The position numbers and the translations under genes are program-made. Positions 36,701-50,045 of a DNA stretch of 64,000 bases are shown one piece after another. Below the pieces are notes generated by a model, which was not told where the DNA came from, did not search any database, and saw nothing but the letters and a program-made list of their open reading frames with translations. Position 1 is the stretch's first letter; the number at the start of each line of letters is the position of its first letter. Source of the DNA: Dromaius novaehollandiae (lineage: Eukaryota > Chordata > Aves > Casuariiformes > Dromaiidae); NCBI RefSeq assembly GCF_036370855.1, contig NC_088099.1, positions 17,513,501-17,577,500 on the forward strand. The letters run 5' to 3'.

Positions 36701-38092
36701 AAACTGTGCCAAATACTTCTAAGATACATACTGATTCCACACGTTATGAAGGCTGTAGAAAAAAAAAAACAACAGATGTACAAAAACAGAATAATGATGA
36801 AGCATATTTAGCAGGTTCCGTTTACCCTCTGAATGGTGTAACACTAATCTAAAAGCTTCAGCCAGCCTTTGATATAAAATTTTACTGTTGAGAGAGAAAA
36901 AAAAAGAAAAAGCTCTCTCTAAACTTTGCAAGCTGCAGACGGGTAAAAACTGCGCACTGTTTGATCAGCTACAAGCATGATTTGAACAGAAGAAGGGAGC
37001 TGAAACCTCTCTGTGAAAGTTGATCCCTTTCCAGACACTATTTTGAAAGATCACTTATCCACTTGGTATTTAATTTGCAATATAGACGTGCTAAGCTGCT
37101 CACATACACAGTAAATGAAGGAGCAAGAAGCAGAAGATAACTGCCAGCCTATACGGACAGCGGCTTGCTTCATTTATGACCCATGGAAATGTGTCCCTTT
37201 TGAAAACAGAAGTGGCATTTTCCTCGCTCAGCAGAACCGAAGTGTCTTATTACAATGGGATTATCAGGGCAAGAGACTTACTGACAGCTTCGGTTAAAAA
37301 CACCAAGTGTCCTGTGACTCTAACTCAGTGAAAGCCAGCCTGACACAGAAGTGGCCACTTCTATCTGTTTAAGGACACAAATAATGCAGAGATGCCAAAA
37401 GCTCTCAAGTGTTATTTACTTGAGAAGCAATATGTGTAAAGAAGAAAATTAAAGAATCTTAAAAAACTCCCATGCTAATTGTGCAGGGCTTTACTTTCCC
37501 CTGGAAATAAGCAGGAGTAAGCCTTATGAAACACTCTTTTCCAGGTCTTCTGGTATGCATTCGGATTGTCGAGCGGAGCCTTTGCCTCTGTTAATACAGG
37601 CCAGAGTACTCACAGAGTTCAAGAGACGAAAAGCAAGAGATACCTGTTCCATTACCCACAACAGCATTTCTTCACTAGCAGCCCTCAAACAGCTAATCAA
37701 AAAAGCAAGCACAGACTAGTATAAGGTTTGAAACATTCTCTTGCCTTTATATGTCATTGCCATCTATCCTCACGTGCTCTAGAAAAAAAACAGCAATTTG
37801 GTTTTTAGATGAGGTGCTGGAAAAGCTATTGTATGGTAAAAAGTTGAACAGATCATTATGTAATGATGTAGCCCTGTAAGACGGTATTGCCATTTTCAGT
37901 AACAGGCCACAAACTTTGTACTGAATTTGCAAGGCCTCAGCACTGAGGCTTGTCAGGCCTGCTCTGTCTGAGCTTCTCTTGACTTTATTTTTGCATATCT
38001 TTGTATGATTCAACCATAATTTTATATAGGTAGCAGTAACAAGCAGTTACTCTGTGCAGAATGAGATATTTATGACTCTAACACAACGATAT

Positions 38093-38171
38093 AGCGTAGG
38101 GAAACATGGGCCTGGTACCATAGCAGAGGCCTTGAGAAGCGGAGACACAGCGTAGGGGATTATGGGCATGG
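38093..38171 (+). repeat. Short imperfect direct repeat, ~23 bases
   Basis: AGCGTAGGGAAACATGGGCC (38093) and AGCGTAGGGGATTATGGGCA (38149) lie 56 bases apart. Confidence 0.6.
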
Positions 38172-41100
38172 GATGATAAGAGATGGGGCACAGGATGGCA
38201 CTAGGGACCCGACAGCTATAAACACCTCACCAATGCTCAGTTAAAGAAATGCAGACCTGGAGCTGGACAAAAAAATATTTTAGGAGTAAAAAAGAGAATA
38301 CAGAAATATGTAAAAGTCACCGTATATAGTAAATTCAGAAGTAACACGTAGCTGCAGATGAATGAAGAAAGAGAAAGGTGTAAAAACATGTAACGGAACA
38401 TATAAAAATGACCCTAAGTGGATCTTAGAGCAAGGAAGAAGAAACCATTAACATGAAAATCACATTCCTCACAGCCAGGCCTGCAAATGCTGATGATTCG
38501 CTGTAACACCCCCCAGCACCACCAAAATGAAACCACAGACCTTAGGACAGAGGAGCAAGGGAGGGTAAGCATAACATCAGGAAAAGGGGTAGAAGCTAAG
38601 AAGCATGTATATAACAATTTAAACTGCATTGTTATTCTTTATATTTCAGTAACAATTAGATCTAGACAAATAATGATTCTTGAATTAGACTGTTAAAATT
38701 TCAGTTATACTAACTATAAATTCTTGGCTTTACTTATATACATAAGGTGTGCTTCCACTTTGCCTATGAAGAAGATTTTTAGCTACAATTGCCTGACTTA
38801 ATGAAACTTTATGACATTAAAATGAGTAAGAGAGGCCATGGATAGGAAAGAGTACACCGTTCCTCTACGGATTTGCTATGGGCTGTCCCAATTGCCATGA
38901 CTGGGCTGTGGTAGGAGTTAACTTCTGCAGGTCAGATGAGCGTCTGCCAAGGGCAGCACAGCACAGGGTGTTCCTGGGTGAAGGACATCTATTTCAGAGT
39001 GTGGCCGGGAAATCTTTCACCCACTGCTAGGAAGTCGCAGCCTTTCCCAGGAAAGAGAACACAAATGGATCACAATGAGCAGATGAGAATCATGCAACAG
39101 ATGAACTGCGACACACATAATTTATGTTAAAATACTGAAGATGAGGCCAGAAAATTTTATAGCCAAATTGATTTGGAAGGTCCAAGCTGGATTCATGAGA
39201 ACGACTAACAGAGGACGGTATGTGTATAATTTGTAACTTAACCCAGGCTGCAGTGATATGGAGACACCAGCTGTCGTACCCTCAGTGGATGCATAGAAAA
39301 TATTTAACATGATCAAATGGGACTATTTGAATCAAGTGATGTTGAAGTTTGTTTTTCACAAGACCTTTGTTGATAGTGTTTTCCTTATGGACCTCCCCCT
39401 GTCAAGTTACTGCCAAAACTCAGCAGGATGCAATTTCTTCTCTGTTTTCCCTGGGAAAAGAAAAGCACTGTAATTCAGTGTGGCTAATTGTACTTAGCAG
39501 GTATCAAGTCTTTAATATTTTGCCCAGTCAAGGGAGCCACATTGGTGAATTGCCAGGGATATTAGGTAATGTCCTTTTTTGTTTCACAAATGGGGAAAGG
39601 GGTATTTGCAGCTGCTTTAACGCAACACTGACCACAAAAAATAGAGTCTTTGGAGACCAGGGGCACCAGCGGCCAATGCATTATCGTGCAAACTGGATCA
39701 CATAGAGCACTGACTACTAGACCTCTAATCACAACTTTTACGAACTCCAGTAGCTGCAATGTGCTTTGAAGACCTAGTCTGTGGGTGGACATATCTGTAT
39801 GTTTGATCCAAATTAGCCTGTACAGCGCAGTGGAATGAAACTTACGGATCTCATCAAGCTTTAGATCAATAGAAAAACTCGTCCCTGGCAACTCTTCAGA
39901 TGGGCCAACATCTTCAAAGCTCATTGCCAATTTTGCAACAACAGATCTGTAGTCTAATGCTCAGACCTATGCCACCTGCTTTACAGATACACAGTAAAAT
40001 TGGTCTTTGCTCCAAAGACCTTATATTCAAAACAGATGGATCCCATATAAGCAAGGCTGCTGCTAGTACTCATAGTCTACTAATCATATTAGCTTTTACT
40101 ATTCAGTATATGCTGATGCCATATTTCTGCAGCCAAGTTATCTATAAGATGATGGATAGTTTTGCCTGTTTCTCATTTTCAAGTAATAGCGGGTAAAAAT
40201 AAAGATTTAATCAGAAGAATCGGACATTATTCTATGGATTTGTTCTTGATACTGTTTTCATGTTTTAAAAACATTCCCAGTACTCCCCTTTCAAACTTTA
40301 AACAAAAATGGGGTGGGTATACCCCAGATTTCCCGTCTTGGACATTTTTGAGTGAGATTCAGTCAAGAGGTGGGTCTGTTTCCCGTTACTTGCTGCAGTG
40401 CCTGGACCTCCCACATCACCAGCCCCAAGCCAGGGCTGTGCGCACATTCGGGGCTCAGTGTCCAACCCCACAGCCACCCTGTGCCTTGCACAAGAGCCGT
40501 GGGGCAGGAAAGAGGCTCTGCTGTAGAATATCCATCCTTGAACCTTTCTGGAAAGCACTGTCCTTCGCTGTAGTCTGATAGCAGGACCCCCCGCACTGTT
40601 GTATCACCCCCTCCAAAGCAGCCAGCAGTGGAAAGAGCAAGGGCATCGGCTCTCCTGTGCTGGTGGATGAAGGAGTGCAGCAGGCCAAGTACCCTGCAGA
40701 GCTGCAATGGTCCTTGCCTGAGCTGGGCCATGTGCTGTCAAAGGAAAACACTGGGGGATATTGTGCTGTGTCGGTTCCCTTTCCCATCCTGGATAGGAAG
40801 TCAGAGAGCAGGGCGAGTTCGTTATATTCCATGTTTGTTGATCTAAGCAAGACAGAATGAACTAAGACTAATTTTATTTGGCTGGAAAGAGCTGAACAGC
40901 AGCTAATATTAAGCACCTCTCATGTGATACAGGGACATTTGTACTGAAAGAATTATAACGACTTAATGTGAACATTAATAAAGTGCACATTAATAATACA
41001 TTTTAAATTATTACCTAGATATTGGCTGGCTGGAGTTTCAACCTTAGCCCATATTTCTTTGGCACTATTTTGCCTTGTCACTAATTTAGAGAATTAGAGG

Positions 41101-44100
41101 CACTAAAAATCCTAGATGTAGGGGAATATGTATAGGCTTAATAATATAATCCTTGTCCCACACATGCATTCCTTCTCCCTTCCTCTAGAAAAGAGTGTAA
41201 GTGATAAAATGAAACCCACACCAAGTCTATGGCCTCTTCACACAACCAGATGGGGCTTCCAAGAACCCAGACCATGTCTGTAGGACCTTGTCATAAACAG
41301 GGGAGCCTTTCCCCCAGTAGGCTGCAAGTCCCTCCAGCAGGTTCCTTGCAGGTCCCCATGTTGCTGAAGTGATCACAGTGTGAGTAACTGCCTTGCGTCT
41401 TGTGGAACAGACAGCAAATTCAGTTGATCCCCTTTGGACTGCGAGAGAGAAGATTATGATTCATTTGAAGAACATGCCAGTGGCCATTTCCAGTGGAAAT
41501 TTCCAGACAATGGACGGAGGAGAAAGATAACATTGTAATACGCAGACTTGTTAAGTGACACTTATATTGGACTTTTCTCACCTTTCCCCAGTTGGCTGCT
41601 CGAAGAGCTGTATCCATTTCCAATCTCCGCATGTTTGGACTGTATCTCCTGTTGTATTGTACGGCTGCTTTTTGCGTCCAGGAAACCTACACTTCCAGCA
41701 AGTGTGTTAGTAACACAGCGTATGGCTACACAAACAGATTACTCTGAATGAAGTGGAAGTGTGGATTTACACAGCCAGTTTAGCTGCTAGTGGCAGCTTC
41801 TCATGTGCAGCCTCTTGCCTTGCAGCAAATATCCCTTTATGGTTAGGCAACTTTGCACTTACCATAGGCTGTGCATGGGACCTTGTTGTGGAAAATGCAA
41901 TGGGATGTAAATGCACATCCCCACGGTCACTGGTTTGTGCAGCTATACCTTTAGAAATCAGAGTTGCAACCAGAGTTTGAAAAGAGCCCTGCTGCTGGCT
42001 CTGCTGCTGGCCAAACAATGCTCTCAAAGAAGTTTCAAAAAGTTTCATGTGGGATTTGTAAATCGCTTAGCTCTGTGAATCACTGCTGCACCCAAGCCCA
42101 TTTCAGCCCATGAAAGCATGGTTTATAATTAAAAAGCACCATGCAGCAGTAACACAATAATAAAGCAATTCCTCTGACTAAAACTGGCTGCAATCCTAGG
42201 GGCTTTTCTCTTGCTTTTTCAGTCACACCCTTCCTTAAATCCTTTCCTGGGTCATGTAACTGACCCCAAGTCCAAGAGCTTTAGTGGTAGTCTAAACCAG
42301 CAAAATGATTTTCAAGACCAGAACATTTAGAGTTTGATACACAGATACAGAGTGAGCTTAAGTCCTGTCTCACTCTGGATGCAGAAGCAATGCCTGTCAA
42401 TACTGATGTGCGCCCAGCTGGTTTGCAGAAACTGAGCAAATAGGGGGAAATATTCATGTTCAAATTCCCAAGCGCCTAAGGTGTCATGTAACCAAGATGT
42501 CATCAGAAGGCCATGCAGCAATACACACCCATACACCTCTCCTCTGCATTACCCAGAAGCATTGCAGCCATTCAGGAGCTTAAACATCTACAACCTTTTT
42601 ACCGTTCTTGGGTGCATACACAGGCAACAGCTGTTGATTTCATTTCAGTTACCACTGCTCTACAGCATGAGTGCCCCAGGAAGGAGGCTGTGTGTGCAGC
42701 AAGGTGTGGGCTACCCCTTCCCAGCTGGGAGACCGGTGGAGCCAAGCAACACTGCGCTGGGCTGCACTCTGATTTGGGATTGGGGTGGGGTTACTTAGAA
42801 CGGACATCTTTTGCAGAATGTACCTGTTTCATTAGGATTGTTTTGAAAACTGAATTAGAGTAAGGGAATACTTAGAAATGCATCTTTGGAGTAACTTAAT
42901 TTTAAATGCTTGAGTGTTATCCTTAAAAAAAGAATAATTCTCTGAGTTTTTCTGAAGAAAACCTCAAAACCTGTGGACAAATATTCCCCAAATTTCCGTG
43001 AACTTTCCCCAAATTAAAACTCCTGTCCCAGGCAAGAACTTCTACAGAGAAAGAATTAACAAAGCTGTGTCAATAAAATTGTGTAGAAGCCCAATTTCAG
43101 CTAATTCTGATGGAAGTTTTGGTACTTTCGTGTATCTTTTCTTCTTGACCAGTTCTAATAAACCACATAACTTAGAGGAAGGAGATGTACCTACTTAAAA
43201 GCATACATACCATATAGACACATTTGCAACGCATAAAAACTTTAGTAGTTTTCCTCACTGCTCAGCACTCTCTCCTTAATAACATAGGTAAGTGACTGTT
43301 TTTGTCATCAGTCCAGACATCGCTCCACTGCTCTACAGTGTACGTTCCCCTGGAGTCCACCTCAGAGCACACAAGAGAGACTACGTGTGGCACCATCTCT
43401 GCTTATATCGGTGCACATTTCCAGCTAGAACACAACGAAGTACTTCACAGGACTAGATGTCTCCAGGCCAAGCCATCCAATAAGTGAAATTTATTGCTTT
43501 AATATTTTTTCTTCTCTTTCTCCACCAAGGGATCTCCCATCACTCGGTCAACATGATTCAGCTTGCTGCAGAAACAGGCAGAAAACAGGAGAAGCATAGA
43601 CACTCTAAAAATAAAAAGGAGACAAAGACAGGTCCTCCACAGTACTGAATATTCACAACAGCACTGAGATGAATCGAGAGAGCTACTCCTTTAGGCCAAC
43701 AAGTAAAGCAGGTAGAAAGAAAGGTGACTTGTTTGGCAAAGCTTGCCATTTGTGCCAACATGATGAGACTGGGTGAAAATCATCCTGGTCTCCATATTAA
43801 AGACAGACACCTGAGGCCCTGCAAAAGGAGGTGACCAGCCCCAAAGTCCACCTCAGAGCTGCCGACTGGGTCCCTCCTGCCCGCTTTCTTTATCTTTGCC
43901 CTGCTCACTGAGGAAGGCAGGGAGGTTTGAGGATAAGCATCTGCTTTGCACTTTGCCTCTTTCTCCGTATCCAAGGATGAGAGCATTTCCTGCCTCAGTG
44001 TCCACTGGCAATTTCTCACTCTCAGAGACAGGGAAAATTGGGCTCCTACAACATCCTTTCTTATGGATGGCCCAGACATACTACCCCAATGGGGGGAGTC

Positions 44101-45065
44101 AGAAATAACTTCTCCAGCCTCCCCCCATCGCTGTACATGTAGGAGTCGCTAGCTCTGCCCCTTGCCGTAAGAGGCCTGTCCGGGTCCTTTGGGATACTGT
44201 AGTAAAAAGTTCTATTTATCTCCAATAATGTTGAAGGAGAGTAGTCTGTGATGGTATGCAGTGCACAAAAACAGGGCAAAAATATGATCCAAGGGGTTTA
44301 CAATCTAATTAAAGAGTTTAATTCTTTATACACACTGTAAAACTGAAAATCCAGGGTAGGCCCATTTGAAAACAAAGCAAAACGGATAAATGTGAGCTGT
44401 TTCACACTGGGCTATGGGTATATTTATGTGGAAGACTGAACAAATAAATTAGTGGTTTCTTTTCTGATAATGTAAATACTCCCAAGAACTGGAGATTCCA
44501 GCGAAGTCATCTGGACGGGGATATAATGCGGTGCAGATGTGAAAGTGCTTGAAGGGAAAGAGGGAGTGTCCAAGCCTTTCCTGAAACTCTCCTAACACCC
44601 TTATGACAGTGATCTGCCTCAGTGTTGTTGTTGGCAGGGCTCACTCAGCAGCCGTCACAGCTCAGCTTCATAATTGAAGCTACAGGCCGAATTCATTAAA
44701 AGAAGATTTACTGGTGTTAGGAGGATTTTGTTATAGATCTTGTTTTCATAAATGGGGTTCCATAGTGCATTATGCATGTGATTTACAGAGGAAAGAAAAA
44801 ACTCTGAGTTATGGGAAGAAGTGCATGTGAGCAAGGCTGTCGGAGTGTGAATAGTTTCGTGTGGAAATGAGACACGGATCTGGGGAAAAAGGAATGCAAC
44901 CTCCTGCTATCTGCTCGCATCCTGGGAGATGTGAAGCAAGATGGGACAGTGCTGGGGTGCTGCAGTGCACTGTGCACCCCTCGGCTTGCTGCTACTGTCC
45001 CATGATCTCTGGCAGCTCCTGGGGAGGTGGCAGGGAGCAGAACGACCCCAGCTCCCACAGCTCAC

Positions 45066-45105
45066 TGCCTCCTAAATGTAACCTCTGCCTCCTAAATGTA
45101 GCCTC
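45066..45105 (+). repeat. Tandem duplication of a 20-base unit
   Basis: TGCCTCCTAAATGTAACCTC is followed directly by TGCCTCCTAAATGTAGCCTC, 19 of 20 identical. Confidence 0.95.
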
Positions 45106-46776
45106 TCCTTCTGCCACGGAGAACTGGTTGGCTGAGTGCCAAGACCCTGTAGACATCATAGTTTCTTTCAATATGTGGCATGACTTTCCAGCCACCCTTA
45201 CAGGTACAGCCCAGCTTGGGTGGCAGAGGCAGCTGCAGCTGTAGCGCAAGTGACCTTGCAGAGACACGCTACATGTCTGGGCTTGGTGTGAACAATGTTT
45301 AGCTAATAGAGACCTAGCTAATATGGTTAGTGGAGTCTTGGGCATGTCATGTCTCATCCTATAGTAGACACCTAACAAACCATGCCTCCAAAGTGCCCCT
45401 CTCTTTCCCTTGACTACAAATACAGCCAGGATGACTGGGCCTGGTGCATAGATGAAGTCCCTCCACGTGTCCTGATTAAGGCTAATGGCAACATTCAAAT
45501 ACAAGTTGCCCATGTGGCAGAATACAAACAGCATAGTTGGCTGCAGCGACATCTATAAGGCAGGAGCAACACAGTGGCTGTATCTAGACAGGAAAGTTTG
45601 AAGGACAGATCAAGACCATTTTAGGCCCTTCTCCTGTATTTAAAACAGTTCATGTCCATTAGCCTTTATGCTAGAGCGCAACAAAACTGAGTAAAATATC
45701 CTGTTTCTTTATTGAATCCGTTAGAGTCTTGTGATTAAGCTAGATTAGCTAGACTACTTTATCAAAAACCTATGGGGGTTTCTAATTTGTATGGATTTTG
45801 TCTCTCAAAATACGTAAGAGACAATCTTGTAATTGATAAACCTAATGAATAATCCACTCTCTAGCATTATCTCCTTGGGAGCTGCTCAAAATCTCCTCCA
45901 CCTAGGAGTTAACAGACTTGTAGTAGCCGACAAGAGAAACTGCTGTATGTTTTGATTTATGAGATTAAGTTATAGTTATTTTGCTGTTGCAATATTTGAT
46001 ATGCTACAGTGACCTACAAGTGACACACAGCTCTTTCAGAGGGTGTTCGGTACACAGCCAAAGCAATTTCCCTGTCCAGGTCCTGTGCATACAAAGCATT
46101 TTCTGGAAACATTCACTCACATCTTTAAAACTGATTCACTTACTACAGGAATATCATAGAGATCAAAATGCTGGTAGGTATTTTAATAAGAAGAAAGTGT
46201 GAGGTGAAGCATTTACTGCCTTTAATTTAAGCTGCTCATGTTTCTCTAGCAATCAGGAGCTGGTTTTCAGAGGCCCTGCAGGTGTTTGAGTACACATTAG
46301 ATTTGACAGGGTCTATTGTTTGTGCACAGCAATTTTTTAAGTAACACTGGGAATGTTCACAGAAAAGGGCAATTTTGGACTTGTTCAATGGGAGTGATCC
46401 TGCACAAAACCTGAAGCTAAGTTTGACTTGCCGAATGGGAGGACAAGGAGCAAAAACATGCTTTTGAGTCAAGCATTCAGTCAACACAGTGTCCAAATAA
46501 TGAATACTAGCTATAGACTGCTCCAAAACTGATTTTTGACCAAGAATTTATCCACTCAGTAATTTCGATCAAGCAAAAATGTTCTAAATGGTCATAACCT
46601 GTTTGCGGCCAAATCACAAAGAAAAGGAATCATCAAATACAAACTTTAGTCCAAGAAGTTCATTCTGTTCTAATCACATGGCAATACTTAGATACACATA
46701 TATCCAGTCACACGCAACTGGCAATCACCAGCAATAGGAGACCAAGAAAAAGCAGCCTTGATGTATCTTTCAAATC

Positions 46777-46939
46777 CATGGTTTTCAAGACTTTTTCACT
46801 TGCAAATCTCTAAAGAATGTGTAGCGGATGGGAAGACCCCAGGTTCTCAAATACAAGCTGGCTGACAACGGGCAGTTAACTTGAACAATCCCCATAGGAG
46901 TTGTTCCAGGAATATACAGACCATAGCTGAAAACCCTAG
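46777..46939. mobile_element. Possible decayed hAT-like element
   Basis: The left end CATGGTTTTCAAGACTTTTT resembles the hAT/Charlie terminal motif 'cagtggttctcaaactttt'. The right end TGAAAACCCTAG is a partial inverted match. No 8-base target duplication is seen, so this is a weak call. Confidence 0.2.
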
Positions 46940-49939
46940 TTCTAGATCAATCGTGTTTGACAACCCAATTTCAGGGTTGGGCTTTTTCCTCATTTGAGCT
47001 GTACAGTTTGAAAGAGATTAAGAAGCCTGCCTAATAATTGGAATTCCAGCCTGTCAGAGTCATATTATTGCCCATAAAACCTCTATTAAAAGAACAATAC
47101 AAATGTTGCCAAATAAAGTATTCAAAAGCTAGGCCATACCAGAAATAAGGTCATTATGCTCTATTCTAGCACTCTGAATGACACAGCCAGGTTATCCGTC
47201 TGTGGCAGTCATCACTGTGGTGTCTGTCCTCCACAGAAAATAATGAATTTATTTTCAAGCCAGACTATGAGATAAGCCTGTCTGTGAGTGAAGATCCCAC
47301 ACTTTACTCACCCACATAAATCATCACAGCCAAAGTCTGCTATAAAATGGAGTGCTCGGTTTGAAGTGCCTTGCACCTGATTTTTCAGCATTCATAAGCA
47401 CAGCATCTCATCTTCTCAAAGCGCAGCTCCCACTGGCTTTCAGTGTCAATAACAGGCTCTGAAAAGACTGTCTGAATGACTGGCCTGGCGTCACACAGGA
47501 GCAGAAGGAGAGGGAGAATCCAACTTCCCGGGGTGGTATGGTCCTTCCTATCCCTGGGCTTCCTTGCTGCAATGTGCGCACCCCTTCTGTTTGTGCCCAG
47601 GGAGGATGGACTCTGGGAGATTTTAAAGTTGCAGTCTGTAAGTGTACAGTAAAGACCGCTGTGGTGTTTTGAAGGTTGTTCTCTTGGTCTGTACTCCGCA
47701 CTACAGACACCACTTCTGCCACACTGCAGCCCTGTTCTGAGGACTGAGAGAACTGTCACATTCCTCTCTCCCCCCCAAAAAAAGGCCTCAAGGATTTTAG
47801 CACATGAGCAAAGCACTGTTTTTCATCCTTACCTTGGATCTGGGAAGTAGCTCAACTTATTGACATTTTCCCCAAAATAAAGCCTGAGATGGAAGTCTGG
47901 CATAGAAAATCTCAGCCCAAATAGGTTTAAAAGTTTAGCAAAACTACAAACAAGTAAGACTGGGGTCTTATAACAGGGGAACCTATTCAACTCAAATTAC
48001 AGGAAGAGCTGCTGGATTTCTTCAAAATAGCATGTGACAACATTGCAGTGTTATAAGATATTTAGAAGAGTTTTTCCACATAGGTTTCAAAGCTATTAAG
48101 CTGAGGACTAGGATTTCATAAAGACCTAGGAGGATCTCAGAGATTCCCCTAAGTTTTCCTGAAGACATTAAATGAGATTAGACTGACACCAAGAGTTGCA
48201 CTGAACTAAATCTACAGCCAAGAAGTGACAGTGTCTCTTGATTCACCTGAGTTTCTGCTTAGATTGAATCACTAGATTTCTATTCCATACTAACAATATA
48301 ATTGCTGGACTAAAAATATTCACTTATTAAACCAAGGTGACAACAAATATTCCCACAGATCAGCTTCTCTCTTTCTACAAATAGCTACTTTAAAAACCTT
48401 AGATCTAGTTTTCAGAAAATCCTATGTAGAAAGAAAGGTAAAGCATCAGTTTGACACTGACTCTTTCTTCATGAGCATTGCCTATCTTTCTCTGCTTTTC
48501 TCTTTCTAAGGGCTAAAATGTGGGACCCAAGGCAGTGACTCAAAACAGGTTCTGAGTTAGATACCTGAAGTTAGATGGATATGCTTGAATATTTAGCATC
48601 CCAAATCATGTTTCTGGCTCTCAGCTTTATGCTTATCTCTGTTCTTTTGGATTTAGTTTTCACTGATGTCTGTTTTTGCTAAAGCTTCTTGCACTGCAGG
48701 AGAGAAGAGCTCCCTGAAGCCGGTTGATGTAGATCCTTAAAATAATACTGGCTTATACATTAAAAGACTGAGACAGCTGGAGTGAAGGGCACTAGGCTTT
48801 TGATCTTAAAAAAGAAAGACCTGAGTTTAAAGAATTTTCATTTTATGCAAGTAAATTCACACAGAAAAACTCTGTGTAACAGAAAGTCTGTGCCCTTCAG
48901 AGATGGGGGAACGCAGCTGCCTGGCTCTCAGAGGAAGCAGCCTGCAGGTGCTGGGCACTGCAGTGCCAGAGGGCGAGATTCGCAGCTGTCAGGCTTCAAC
49001 CAGCCTCTGCCACAAGGGTACAGGAAGACTTGTTTGCACAAGGGGGGCCCTTGTGGTCACTGTCCCTGGAGAGAGGGTCTCCCCCCTTCCGAGTCCAAGT
49101 GCTTGAAGGGAGCTACGTGGTTCTTTGTATCTATCAGATGCACATGTCTCTCAGGGTGCATGTTCTCTTTCTTTTGTCTTTTTTTGTGACGTAAAACCTA
49201 TTTGAGAAATGCTTGTTCACAGGTGGAGGCTGGCAGGCATTTTCCTGTTGGGCAGCCTGTGCTCCCACTTTCATCAGCCCAAAAGAGTCAGATAAATGCT
49301 ACTGGAGAGTTGCAAAGGAAAGTGTGATCTAAGACTTACTTGGAACAAGAGAAATTCCTATTTGCAGGACTTGAACCCTTTCATCTCTCAATTTTTGGTC
49401 GTGTAGTCATGACTATGGATTTTCTCCCTCTTCTCTGTGCTTTTTCACTGAATTCCCTGCCTTATCATAGGCAGTAATAGTGAGGGGAGATGGGGAGACA
49501 AAGGGAGGACACTGGGCAAACTGGCATGTGGTTTCTTTGCACCCAGGCAGATCTAAGTGCTTGGCTTTCATCTTCCTCCTCTAGTCTGTGACACCAAAAG
49601 TGATCAGTACAGTTAAAAACAGGTATGCCATGTCCTCTGTTTCTTGGTGATCTGTGATTTGCAAGGGGCTGGCAATGTCAAGGGATTGTCTAAAAAGCCG
49701 TAGCTGACACAGCATAGGTAACGTGAAGGCACTGCTTGACTTTTGTGACACCAGAGAAGGAGATGGGCTAAGGCAGCTACCCATCTCCTAGGATAGGAAG
49801 GAGAAGATGTATAGAGAGCTGGAAAAATACTTTTTTAACAAAATAAAGATGAGAAAGAATGGAATACACAAGCATAAGGGTGTTGGGCTAGTATAGTCTT
49901 TTCCTACCTTTGGATCTGAAAATGCCTCTCAAGAGGGTG
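46940..49939. other. Non-coding block
   Basis: AT-leaning, no exon recognised. A small hairpin is present at 49037-49055: CACAAGGG and CCCTTGTG around a GGG loop. Confidence 0.55.
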
Positions 49940-50045
49940 GCTGAACTACACCCATTTTACAGACATAGAAAGCACACAAAGCTTATTGCCAAATTCACCA
50001 AGCAAGTTACCTCAGAATCACGAGTGAAAACTTATCGTCATGTCA
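49940..50045 (-). mobile_element. MIR-like CORE-SINE fragment, reverse orientation
   Basis: On the plus strand, CACCCATTTTACAGACATAG, then CACACAAAGC, then TTGCCAAATTCACCAAGCAA, then GTTACCTCAGAATCACGAGTG. This follows the reverse complement of MIR ('cccattttacagatgaggaaactgaggcacagag...cttgcccaaggtcacacagc...'). Diverged but in order. Confidence 0.5.

Larger units (their letters stand above)
33714..46776. other. Non-coding block
   Basis: No exon recognised. 35280-36340 and 40380-40760 are more GC-rich and carry overlapping frames up to ~150 codons on both strands without domain signatures. A dinucleotide AT run lies at 35471-35483. Frames at 44992-45552 (minus, 186 codons) are also regarded as chance. 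Confidence 0.5.

Noticed and set aside
44992..45552. 186-codon minus-strand frame
   Set aside because: No recognisable domain. The frame runs through a 20-base tandem duplication, and start context and splice context are unconvincing.
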